From Muscardinus avellanarius (Eukaryota > Chordata > Mammalia > Rodentia > Gliridae): 64,000 nt of DNA. Every line of letters begins with the position of its first letter. Within the stretch, counting starts at the first letter, position 1. Shown in pieces: positions 1-9,735 of the stretch. The position numbers and the translations under genes were made by a program. The DNA lies in assembly GCA_963383645.1 (NCBI GenBank), contig OY726567.1:68141575-68205574 (forward strand), read 5' to 3'. The notes beneath the pieces were generated by a model. The model was not told the origin of the DNA, made no database searches, and saw only the letters and a list, made by a program, of their open reading frames with translations.

Positions 1-900
1 ATCAGCTCATGGAAACTATTAAAATTTCCACAGCAAATTCTATTGACATAATTTCACTGAAATAACACATTTTGTTATTTCACTTTGTGATTTCTCTTGA
101 AGATGATTCCTGGTACTTTCCTTTATGCCCTTTATCAGTTTGTATGTTTTTCTAGTTTTGTAGCCTATTTTAATTACACTAGTGATTTACTATTTTCTTA
201 TTTCATCCTGAGTAGTGTTATAAAAGTTACAATTTTTACTAGAGAGCCCATGTGCATATAAAATTAAATTGAATAGTCATACTGATAAACTACTCTTGTC
301 TTTTATCAAATCCCAACTCAGATCACTGTTCACAAGTAGTTAGTATTCATCTAGACAGTTTTATGTTTGTTTGCTTGCTGTTATGTTTGTTGTGTGTGTT
401 CGTTGAGCCCTGCCTCTGTTGGAGCTGGCACTGGGTGACGCCTGCTGTGCATCCTCTATCCAAGGTCCTGCTGGAAGTCTGTGAGGCACACAGGGTTGCT
501 TCCAGGATGACCAGTGCCTCCACAGCCAGGAATCTTGTCTGCATGGGTTGACCTGTGCCTATACCTTTCTTAAACCTTTAATTATTAAATTGTATAATCC
601 ATCACAATGAAAACAACAGAGGTTGAGAAAACTGTGGATATTACTTCTCTTATTTCAAAATTAACTATTCTGAAAAAATGCAGTGTTTAAATTATGAGCA
701 AAAAACGTTTTAAAGTTAAACGCATACAAGTCAAACAGGATGAATTTTAAGAAAATTATGATATAAGCCTGTGTATATTTTAAAATCAAACAAGGACAAA
801 ATGTCTTCTAATTTTAGGTCCATGCTAATGAGCTCTATTTTCTCAGTAATGTTTTATTAATTATGGTTTGCGATAAGTAAAATATAAATATTGTATCAGA
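1..900. other. AT-rich intergenic DNA
   Basis: No gene seen. Short ORFs near 350-550 overlap on both strands and have no family signal. Confidence 0.7.
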
Positions 901-916
901 GAATTGAGCCATGATA

Positions 917-966
917 TAATAATAATAATAATAATAATAATTATTATTATTATTATTATTATTATT
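917..966. repeat. (AAT)n(ATT)n perfect palindromic microsatellite
   Basis: About eight AAT units are followed directly by about eight ATT units, at the tail of a SINE. Confidence 0.95.
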
Positions 967-967
967 C

Positions 968-1155
968 GTGGTGGTGGTACTGGGGTTTCTGGAAGCCCTC
1001 TACTTCTGGGCTACACTTCCAGATCTATTTTTTATATTTTTTAAAATTTGGAAACAGGGTCTCTTAAGCCAGCGCGGCTGGCTTCAAACCTGCACGATCC
1101 TCCTGTCTCCACCTCCCTAGCGAGGGAATTACAAGCGTGCGCCACCATGCCCGGC
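968..1155 (-). mobile_element. B1-dID SINE
   Basis: Ends in the CCCGGC head. It is flanked by 13-bp duplications TGAGCCATGATAT (905-917 and 1156-1168). Its tail has become (AAT)n(ATT)n. Confidence 0.88.
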
Positions 1156-1169
1156 TGAGCCATGATATT

Positions 1170-1620
1170 ATTTTAACAAATGAATATTTTATAAGTATTG
1201 AAACAGTAGAAACCCACTTTACATTTTCTTAGAATTTTTTGGTTATTTTTGACACAAACATTTTATTAACATATAAATTTGTTTAAGTCCTACACATGCA
1301 CATATATTACCATCATCTGTCGAGTGGTATGGTTGCTGCCAATATTGTTGAATGCTGTTTCTTATATGTTGTGGCTAAGAATGAGAGATTTAATTTTAGT
1401 TTGTTTTTGTAATATAATTTCTGCATATATTACTTATTATAGAATATGTGAACATTTGTTTTGACCATGTGTATTGATTTTATATTCAACCCCAAATTGA
1501 AGGAATGTACTCCAACATTTCTGCTTAGGAGATTTGATATTTTTTACATTTAGGATACAGTTTGTTATTTAGTTGTATGTGGTCAAGCTTACCTCTAGTT
1601 TATTGAAATAATGGTACTAT
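1170..1620. other. Intergenic DNA
   Basis: AT-rich with no recognisable gene or repeat. Confidence 0.6.
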
Positions 1621-1621
1621 A

Positions 1622-1821
1622 ATTTTTTTCTTTTTCAGTACTAGGGATAGAACCTGAGCTACACCTCCAGCCTTATTTTTTATTCTTTATTTTGAAACAG
1701 GGTCTCACTGAGTTGCAAAGGGCCTCACTAAGTAGCTGAGGCTGTCTGCGAACAACAATCATCCTGTCTCAACCTCTCTCTCAAATGCTGGGATTATAAG
1801 CATGCGCCACCACACCCAGCT
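1622..1821 (-). mobile_element. B1-dID SINE
   Basis: Diverged dimer, with ID half (GATAGAACCTGAGC) first in this orientation, then B1 half ending CACACCCAGC. Confidence 0.8.
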
Positions 1822-1919
1822 GGTACTGTTATTTTATACCACGTAATAAATAACTTCCCAATATTTATATTTATCATAAAAATATATCCACCCATATGTG
1901 TGCAGAATGTACTGTAGAT

Positions 1920-2070
1920 TTTTTTTAATTTTTATTTTTTATTGGTGCACTGTATTCATACATCATAGTGGGATACAAACTTTTGTAGACATACATGCAC
2001 ACATCACCCAGTCAACCCCCACCCGATCCCCACCCCATTCTCTCCCCATCCCTCCTTCCCATGCTTGGCT
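1920..2070 (-). mobile_element. LINE-1 3' UTR fragment
   Basis: The sequence starting ATTGGTGCACTGTATTCATAC followed by a C-rich tract looks like the reverse complement of a squirrel LINE-1 3' end. The attribution is from pattern memory. Confidence 0.5.
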
Positions 2071-2289
2071 TAGTGGTTGACATCTAGTATTATAGCAATT
2101 TATCCAAAATTAAAAATGATAATCTCACGTAACAGTTTCATTTGTCTGATACCAAGCTTTTGATGACTTAAAGATAACATTTCAATATTTCTTTTTGCTT
2201 TCTTTCTTACCAGAGAATATTTTTTTCTATTTTTTAAGTGAAACTATCATATATTTATATATTTATTTTTCAGGAAAAAATCTATCCTA

Positions 2290-2980
2290 ATATGGAATAT
2301 GGATTCTAGATACCCAAAATGATCTTGAAAAAGAACAAAGCTAGAAGATATATATTTTCTGATTTCAAACCATATAAAGCTACAATAATTGAAACAGTGT
2401 AGTACTGTTCTAAAGGCAGATATATAAACCATTGGAGTTAAATACAAGCCTAGAGCTAAATTCTTCCCTATATTGTCAAGTTATTTTTGACAAGGTTTCC
2501 ACGAACATTTGGTGGTGGAAATAATAATCTTTTAACTAAATATTGTTGAAAAATAATAATTACATGGAAAATAATAAAATTGGACCCTTACCTAATCCCA
2601 TATACAAGTATTAACTCAAAATAGATAAAAGACCTAAATATAAATCTTAAGACTATAAACTTTTAGGAGAAAATCTAGGTCATAAAACCTCACAACAATG
2701 AAATTGGCAGTAATTTCTTGGATATGATTTCAATGGCACAGGCAACAGAAGAGTATACAAACTCCCTAAAAAATAAAAAAAATATTGTATATCCAAAGAC
2801 AATGTAAACAGAGTTAACAGTTACTAATAGAATGGGATAAAATATTTCCAAATGCTATATCTGAAGGTATATTAATATTCCAACTAGAAATCCTAAAAAT
2901 TAACAACAATAAAGGCAAACAATACAATTTAGAGATAGGTAAAAGACTAACATAAATAATGAATCTCCACAGATAACCAA
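2290..2980 (+). mobile_element. LINE-1 ORF2 3' fragment
   Basis: Degenerate plus-strand sequence resembles the C-terminal third of LINE-1 ORF2, with recognisable stretches such as AAAGAACAAAGCTAGAAG and ACTCAAAATAGATAAAAGACC. It has many stops and is older than the adjoining minus-strand ORF1. Confidence 0.75.
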
Positions 2981-2982
2981 TC

Positions 2983-3900
2983 TTAGTTGTCTGTTGGATG
3001 GAAAATCTTGTTTCTCTGGTTCTGGTGTGTGTTACCTATTTCTTCTTTGTAGTTCATCTCTTTGAGTATTTTCTCTAGCGCTGGTTTTGAAGACATAAAT
3101 TCCTTCAGTTTCTGTTTGTCATGGAAGCTTCTTATTTCTCCATCTAATTTGATAGAAAGTTTTTATGGGTAGGAAATTTTTGGCTGGAAATTGTTTTCTT
3201 TCAGAGTTTGGAATATGTTACTCCAAGCCCTTCTGGCTCTCATGACTTGGTTTGGGAAGTCTGGAGTGATTCTAATTGGCTTGCCTCTGAATGTCACTTG
3301 GCCCTTTGTTTTTGTTGCCTTTAAGATTCTCTGCTTGGCTTCCACATTGGTCATTTTGACAATTATGTGGCGTGGGGATCCTCTTCTCCGATCCTGTCTA
3401 AAGGGAGTTCTATAAGTTTCCTGGATCTGTGTATCAACCTCTTGCTCTATGTTTAGAAAATTTTCTGCTATTACTTCCTTGAAGAGATTGTTGATCCCTT
3501 TGGTTTCACTTTCTTTTCCCTCCTCTATTCCAATTATTCTTAGGTTAGCTCTCTTAAAATGGGCCCATATTTCTTCAATGTCAGATTCCTGCTGTTGGAT
3601 ATTTTTTTCTAGATTAGAAACTATGCATTCATTTTTGGAATGATCATCTTCTAAGAGCGAGATTCTGTTCTCCATGTGTTCTAATCGGTTGTTTGTGCTT
3701 TGAATTGAGGCCTTTACTTCATTAATTGCATCCTTTATCTCTTTTTGGCTCTCTCTGAGTTCTTTTCGAAGCACCTCTATTATTTCTACAGTTATTTTCC
3801 TGATTTGATCTTCTAGAAATCTCTGATTTTCTGTTTTATCGGGTTCTGATGTTGTGGGGTTTGGGGCATTCATTGCTCCAGTGTTATTCCTCTTTCCCAT
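2983..3900 (-). pseudogene. LINE-1 ORF1 with one premature stop
   Basis: The frame from ATG 3900 encodes the LINE-1 nucleic-acid chaperone ORF1p. It has a coiled coil (about residues 25-105), an RRM with NLRIIGIEEG and RTPFRQDRRRGSPRHIIVKM, and the start of the C-terminal domain. It stops at TAA 3163-3165, where the sequence otherwise aligns with the family. After this stop the same frame continues open for 59 codons to a natural TAA at 2983-2985. A single nonsense change therefore removes most of the C-terminal domain. LINE-1 sequence ends right after ORF1. Confidence 0.85.
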
Positions 3901-4690
3901 GATTTCGGAAGTTTGTGCCTTCTCTAGGTTCTTCGCTGGGTCACTACGGCTTCACTTAAGGTGCTCTGGATCTCGAGTCTGTAGTATCTTAGACCCCACT
4001 ACTCCTTTACTGGGTTGTATCACAGAGTCTCCAACCCAGAGAGTCGATAGAGGCTGCTTTAAACTATGGGGGGTGCCAGGTTGCACATTCTCCTATGGTG
4101 TGATATCTCTGCCACCACCACTCCCCCACTGGGTCAAGTCCCAGGGAGTACAGTACTGGGATTTTTCCTCTGGGGCCCACAATTTGACTCACTGTTCTTG
4201 AGTTCGCAGATGTAGCTGTAGGGGGACTCGGTGAATTCGCTGCTGCTGCTGCCGGTGGCAATATGGCACCGCTGGTACGCCCTCAGCCGTGAGGCTGGCT
4301 TATTTCTTCTTGCTTTTGAATTCCACTCTGAGTTCTTGCAGCGTGTGCTGAGCTCAGCCACTGGGAGCTTTAGGTGCTCCCTGCGCTAAAAAATCCCACC
4401 TGGCTGTTCCGCAGCAGCTCACCTCAGCTTGCTGTAGCCGTCCGGTGAACTCGCCGTTGCTGCTGGCAGTATGGCACTGCTGCCGCATCCTCGGGCGTGA
4501 GGCCGGTGTCTCTCCTCTGTGGCTCTGATCTCTGTTCTCAGTCCACTTTCTCTCTGGAGCCTGGTGATTTTTTTGTTTCTCTGGTGATGGTGTTTTCTGG
4601 CTATGAAAGGTGCTGATTTTGTGGTATTGGAGACTAGTTGTTAGCGGGGCTCTTAAGCCCCGCTTTTCTCAGTCGCCATCTTCCCGGAAG
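3901..4690 (-). mobile_element. LINE-1 5' UTR with YY1-like start
   Basis: This GC-richer leader precedes ORF1 and begins, in element sense, with GGAAGATGGCGACTGAG near 4690. AAGATGGCG at the 5' edge is the YY1 site known to position LINE-1 transcription starts. Two related segments (4210-4290 and 4430-4500, each with CTGCTGC...GGCA/GTATGGCAC) suggest internal duplication of the leader. Confidence 0.75.
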
Positions 4691-5290
4691 TCCTCTGTAG
4701 ATATTTTTGAACCATCAATGCTTTTTAATTTTTATATAAAGTATATAGAACCCATTGTATTTATTTTATTTATGTTATTTCCATTTTGTCTTTTACTGTA
4801 ACTTGGCAAATATTAGAAATATTACTCTTTAGATTGAAGTAACATTAAATCATTTAATTGGAAAAATGAAGTTAAATATACTACCTTGAGATATTATTTG
4901 TCTCTGCTATTATGTGTTTCTGATCTTCATTATTTCAATTGAGACAGGGCTTCACTATATTATTTAATCCATGATCTTGCCTCATCTTCCTGAGTAACTG
5001 GATTTACAAACATGAGCCACTGAAACCATTCCTCAATCCTCATATCTTAATGGTGTTTTAAGATTCGCTTTTAGCTCTGTAAAATTGCTAAATTTTCAAA
5101 TGACATTTGCCAAATTTTAATTATTAGGCTTTTGTCACTTATCAATACTGGTGAATTTTGCCATGTATGATTATAGAAAGAACTTAAAGATATCTTTGAG
5201 AAGTTTTTGTTGTCATAGCTATTTTAATTCAAATGTTTTTAAATTTATAAAATATATTCAGTTATAAAGTTGTTAGAAATAATACAGACA
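4691..5290. other. Intergenic DNA
   Basis: AT-rich, with only a SINE fragment at 4932-5032. Confidence 0.6.
4932..5032 (-). mobile_element. SINE fragment, B1 half only
   Basis: GAGACAGGGCTTCACTATATT through AACATGAGCCACTGAAACC; old and truncated. Confidence 0.5.
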
Positions 5291-5528
5291 AGCTAGCCAT
5301 GATGGCACAAGCTTGTAATCCCAGCATTTGGAGGTAGAGACAGGAGGATTGTGGTTTACGGACAGTCTCCTGTCCGTGAGGCCCTTTGTAACTCAGTGAG
5401 ACCCTGTTTCAAAATTAAGAAGACGAAAAGAAAAATAGGGCTGGGGGTGTGGTGTGGAGGTTGAATTCCCCTAGGTTCCATCCCCAGTACCACAAAATAA
5501 ATTAATAATAAATAAATAAGTAAATAAT
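5291..5528 (+). mobile_element. B1-dID SINE
   Basis: Complete dimer with an A/T-rich tail and 14-bp duplications AAATAATACAGACA at 5277-5290 and 5529-5542. Confidence 0.85.
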
Positions 5529-5542
5529 AAATAATACAGACA

Positions 5543-6098
5543 GAAGCTATGAGCACTTTAACCACTTTTTCCACTGGCAACATTTATAAAACTTTATTGT
5601 AATATTACTAGAAGGATATTGAAATTGATGCTATATGCTGACTTCAGATTCTCCTATTTGAACTCAGGTGTGTATGTGAAAGGAAAGAGAGGGAAGAGAT
5701 ATTACCCCCTTTTATTTTAAAGCCCCTTGCAGATGCTTTCATATTTAGTCTGACACAATTACTTCATGTTATTTCATTTTATTTTTTATTTTATAGGATT
5801 TAAATTTCATTTTTATATAACATTGTTTAAAGTCAATGAAATAATTTTATATCAATCCAAAATTAATACACAGAAATTTCATCAAGTTTAATTCCTGTCC
5901 TTCCAACCTGATCACTTTCAGTTTTGGTATATAACTCTTCCACTTGCTTCGAAAACACAGCATATTTTGTATGTGGGTATCATGTTTTTTCACTTAAGCA
6001 TGTACCTAGGAGAAAATGCAATGTACGCAATTTAGGAAGCCATTGAGCTATGCAAACTTCAACATAGAAATCCCAGAGCTTACTGAGACTGTTAAAAA
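5543..6098. other. Intergenic DNA
   Basis: AT-rich; nothing recognised. Confidence 0.6.
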
Positions 6099-6109
6099 TG
6101 TCATCATCT

Positions 6110-6302
6110 GCCGGGTGTGGTGGCGAACGCTTGTAAACCCCGCGCTTGGGAGGCAGAGACAGGAGGATCGCGCAGGTTCGAAGCCAGCCGCCCGCGCTGG
6201 CTTAGGAGACCCTGTTTCCAAATAAAAATGTAAAAATAGGTCTGGGAGTGTAGCCCGGAGGTAGAAGGGCTTCCAGGAACCCCAGTACCACCAAAAAAAA
6301 AG
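6110..6302 (+). mobile_element. B1-dID SINE
   Basis: Begins GCCGGGTGTGGTGGCG. Flanked by TGTCATCA at 6099-6106 and 6303-6310. Confidence 0.88.
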
Positions 6303-6313
6303 TGTCATCAGTG

Positions 6314-6541
6314 CCAGGTATGATGGTACATGCCTATACTCTATACTCCCAGTTCTTAGAAGGCTGAATGAGATAGGAGGATCACAGGTTGAAAGCTAGC
6401 CTCAGCAATTTATTCAGGTCCTCTGCCACTTAGTGAAACCCTGCTTCAAAATTTAAAAAATAAAATAAAATAGGACTGGGCATGTAGCACAGAGATAGAA
6501 TATCCCTGGGTTCAACCCCCAATACCAATCTCCCCCAACAA
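6314..6541 (+). mobile_element. B1-dID SINE, second insertion at the same site
   Basis: An older-looking dimer lying head-to-tail after the previous one. A third TGTCATCAGTG copy follows at 6542. Confidence 0.8.
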
Positions 6542-6607
6542 TGTCATCAGTGAAAATATTCGAAGTAGAGAAAAGCCTACCAATTATAGTAGCACAGTCA
6601 TACTTGT

Positions 6608-6793
6608 TAATTTTTTTAAAAACTGGAGATTGAACTCAGGGGAATTCTACCTCCAAGCTACACCCTCAGCCTTTATTACTTTATTTTGAAACAAGTTCTC
6701 ACTAAGTTGCTGAGATTGTCCTTGAACCTGTTGTCCTCCTGTCTCAGCCTCCCATGTACTTGGATTACAGGCATGCATCATAACACCTGACTT
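6608..6793 (-). mobile_element. B1-dID SINE
   Basis: ID half with GGAGATTGAACTCAGG, then the B1 half ending ATAACACCTGAC; diverged. Confidence 0.78.
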
Positions 6794-7483
6794 CTTGTTA
6801 AATTTTTGAAAAAGACATACAAATTATTCAAAGTATGGCATTTTACCTTAGACATTTTGATTTGCTTACAGAATGGGATGTTGGAAGGGTTCCAGGATGT
6901 GAGCTGATGTAATGTGGGGGTAGGAGACTTCCAAAAAGGAGACAGGAAACTATTATACCATCTGTAAATGGATTATGTTTGTATCACATGGTGAATGGGG
7001 GCAACCCACAGATATTTGAGCTGTTCGTGTGTACCATTTTGTGTGACAGCACAGAACATTGCAGCTAAGTGCAGTTTTTGTCTTGTCTTTCTTGCAGACA
7101 AAATGCCAATCAGCAGGCACAAAATGAATTTTACACTCAAACCATATTCTAGTTCTTTAATCATACTGGAAAAGATATAAATCAATGCCAAGTGCACCGA
7201 TATCAAGCATCTCTGTACTGCAGAGGTGTGGAGCCCTTTGTTGTTGTTCACTCACCCAAGCCCTCACAGATGGAGCCTGCACTACTTTCAAGGCAGTTCT
7301 TGGTGAGTTGTTCTTGCCAAAATAAGTATAAAGGGCTAAGGACCACTCAAAGTGAGATCACAGGAATCACGATATGCAGAGAAAAGTCATCTCCATCATG
7401 ATGATGAGTCATTAAATTCTGCTCCTTTTTTTTTTTTTTTTACTGATTCCTCAGACTTTGGTTGAAATCAACACTCCCTATAT
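6794..7483 (+). other. Upstream region of the V1R gene
   Basis: Likely holds promoter or 5' UTR exon sequence. Only the T-rich tract and CAG acceptor candidate (7423-7454) can be pointed to. Confidence 0.5.
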
Positions 7484-8407
7484 GTGGATGCAATGGATTC
7501 TGAGAATCTGAAATTGGGCATCATCTTTTTTGCTCAGACTGGAGTTGGCATATTTGGGAATTCCTTCCTTCTTTGTTTTTACAGTTTCTTTTTGCTCACT
7601 GGACACAAGATGAGACCCACAGACCTAATTCTCAACCAAATTGTCTTAGCAAATTTTTTGGTTCTCTTAACCAAAGGGATACCTCAAACAATAGTGGCTT
7701 TTAGATGGAAATATTTTTTGGATGATGCTGGATGTAAACTAATTTTCTATTTTCACAGAGTGGGCACAGGTGTATCCATCCGCACTGTGTGCCTCCTTAA
7801 TGGCTTCCAGGCCATTAAGCTCAACCCCAGTATTTGTAGGTGGATATATTTCAGGATTAAATCCCTCAAGTTCCTTGGCTTCTGCTGTTTCTTGTGCTGG
7901 GTCTTACATCTCTTGATTAATTTGTTTATTGCCATATTGGTGAGTGGTCCATTGAATAGCAAGAACTCAACTGTGGAAAACAATTATGAATACTGTTCCT
8001 GGATAAAGCCAGATAGTCAATTATCGGTATATACAGTCTTATATTATTCCCCTGACTTGCTGAGTCTAGTGTTCATGGCCTGGGCCAGTGGCTCCATGGT
8101 CCTTGTCCTGCACAGACACAAGCAGCGTGTCCAACACATCCACAGTCACACTCATTCTTCTGGACCTTCCCATGAAGCAAGAGCAACACGCACCATTCTG
8201 ATCTTGGTGATCTCCTTTGCTGCCTTTTATTTTGTCTATACTATTTTGACCATTTGGATGACTCTAGTTGCACACCCAGGGCAGTGGAATGTGAACATCT
8301 CTGTGTTTGTGGCCTCCTGTTTTCCATCATTCAGCCCCTTTGTGCTCATACTCAGTGACGCCCGTATCTCTCAGTTATGCTTTGCCTACAGGGCAGAAAC
8401 AATTTGA
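7484..8407 (+). CDS. VN1R1: Vomeronasal type-1 receptor, intact, VN1R1-like
   Basis: A single uninterrupted 307-codon exon encodes a seven-transmembrane V1R receptor. V1Rs act in the plasma membrane of vomeronasal or olfactory neurons and detect pheromone-like ligands through G proteins. Visible marks are GNSFLL in TM1 (about residues 25-30), GHKMRPTDLIL before TM2 (40-50), Cys84 before TM3 and Cys171 in loop 2 (a likely disulfide pair), CLLNGFQAIKLNPS at the end of TM3 (103-116), an N-glycosylation sequon NST at 161-163, HKQRVQHIHS in loop 3, and FPSFSPFVLI in TM7. The length is normal for the family. Met4 is an alternative start. A pyrimidine-rich tract ending in CAG at 7451-7454 could be the acceptor of a 5' UTR exon, as is usual for V1Rs. 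The resemblance to human VN1R1, and the ZNF550/ZNF416-like neighbours, are from memory; orthology is inferred. Confidence 0.9.
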   Translation: MDAMDSENLKLGIIFFAQTGVGIFGNSFLLCFYSFFLLTGHKMRPTDLILNQIVLANFLVLLTKGIPQTIVAFRWKYFLDDAGCKLIFYFHRVGTGVSIRTVCLLNGFQAIKLNPSICRWIYFRIKSLKFLGFCCFLCWVLHLLINLFIAILVSGPLNSKNSTVENNYEYCSWIKPDSQLSVYTVLYYSPDLLSLVFMAWASGSMVLVLHRHKQRVQHIHSHTHSSGPSHEARATRTILILVISFAAFYFVYTILTIWMTLVAHPGQWNVNISVFVASCFPSFSPFVLILSDARISQLCFAYRAETI

Positions 8408-8730
8408 TTTTAAATGTACTTCAAGTAGAGTGAGTTTATTCTCCTTGGATGCAGTTCTTTAAGCATTGGTAACATTTGATTAACTACCACATGGTAGGAA
8501 TTTAGGATACCAAGAAAAATACATCTAGCAATGTCCTTCACACATTTATTTCCTAATGGGGTTAGAAACATCATATAGTTAATAATAAAAAGATTTCTCA
8601 ATATGTGCTAGGTTCAGTGGAGAAGTTGAAGGAAATTTCTCATAGTGAACTAGAAATAAATTTCTATACCTAGGCAATTACAAAACATCTGTCAGTCAGT
8701 CGTATGAAGATGGATAAAAGTGCTTTTTGG
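8408..8730. other. V1R downstream flank
   Basis: AT-rich; no clear poly(A) signal chosen. Confidence 0.5.
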
Positions 8731-8953
8731 AGCTGGGTGTGGTGGCACACGCTTGTAATCCCAGCTCTTGGGAGGCTGAAACAGGAGGATCTCACAGGTT
8801 TGAAGCCAGCCTCAACTACTTAGTGAGGCTCTCAGAAACTTAGTAAGACCCTGTTTCCAAATAAAATATTTTAAAAAATAAGTCTGGGAGTATAGCCCAG
8901 AGGTAGAAAGCCTCTGGGTTCCACTGCCAGAACCACCAAAAAAAAAAAAAAGT
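8731..8953 (+). mobile_element. B1-dID SINE
   Basis: AGCTGGGTGTGGTGGCACACG start, ID half (GGGAGTATAGCCCAGAGG), A tail. A T run follows, making an A/T inverted pair. Confidence 0.85.
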
Positions 8954-9324
8954 TTTTTTTTTTTTTTTTTTAAGAATACATTGTTTAAGCATAGTTTGGG
9001 CTACCTCTTTATGACACAGGGAAGCACCTGGAAATTCCCAGTGTTAATGAATACATGTGCAGGAGTACATAAGGGTTGGGAGAAATCCATTATGTTTAGA
9101 GCCAAACTGGGAGAGCAGAAGAATACAAATTAAACAAGGAAGCAAATGGAAGGTTGGTTCATGGTAAACAGTCATGTACATAAATTGGAGCATTTTTTCA
9201 GTGAAAATGGTGGCCAGGAAGGGTGTTTGAGCCTGTGAGTGAAAATGTCAGATATACTTAGTCTAAATTACGAAATGTTTCAGTCAAACTTTTATCTGTT
9301 TAATATTTTATACTTTAATTTTTA

Positions 9325-9542
9325 TTTTATTTTTTAATTTTTTTTGTGTGGTACTGGGGTTCCTGGAAGCCCTTCTACCTCCAGGCTACACTCCCAGACC
9401 TATTTTTACTTTTTTTTTTTTTTTTTTTTTTGGAGTCAGGGTCTCCTAAGCCAGCACGCGCGGCTGGCTTCGAACCTGCACGATCATCCTGTCTCTGCCT
9501 CCCAAGCGCAGGGATTACAAGCGTGCGCCACCACGCCCGGCT
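9325..9542 (-). mobile_element. B1-dID SINE
   Basis: Little-diverged copy between 15-bp duplications ATACTTTAATTTTTA (9310-9324 and 9543-9557). Confidence 0.88.
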
Positions 9543-9661
9543 ATACTTTAATTTTTAAATGAATCAATTAGCTTTCTAATATGTGCAAAATATTTTCTAA
9601 TATTTAAAAATGTGTATACAAAATAAATGTAATATGTACAAAATAAATTGTAATATGTACA

Positions 9662-9735
9662 AAATAAAAAAGGGCTGAGAGTATAGCTTGGAGGTAGATT
9701 GTCCCTGGGTCCAATTCCCAGTACTCTCATATCCT
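9662..9735 (+). mobile_element. ID-type SINE fragment
   Basis: GGGCTGAGAGTATAGCTTGG through CCAATTCCCAGTACTC; only the tRNA-like half. Confidence 0.65.
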
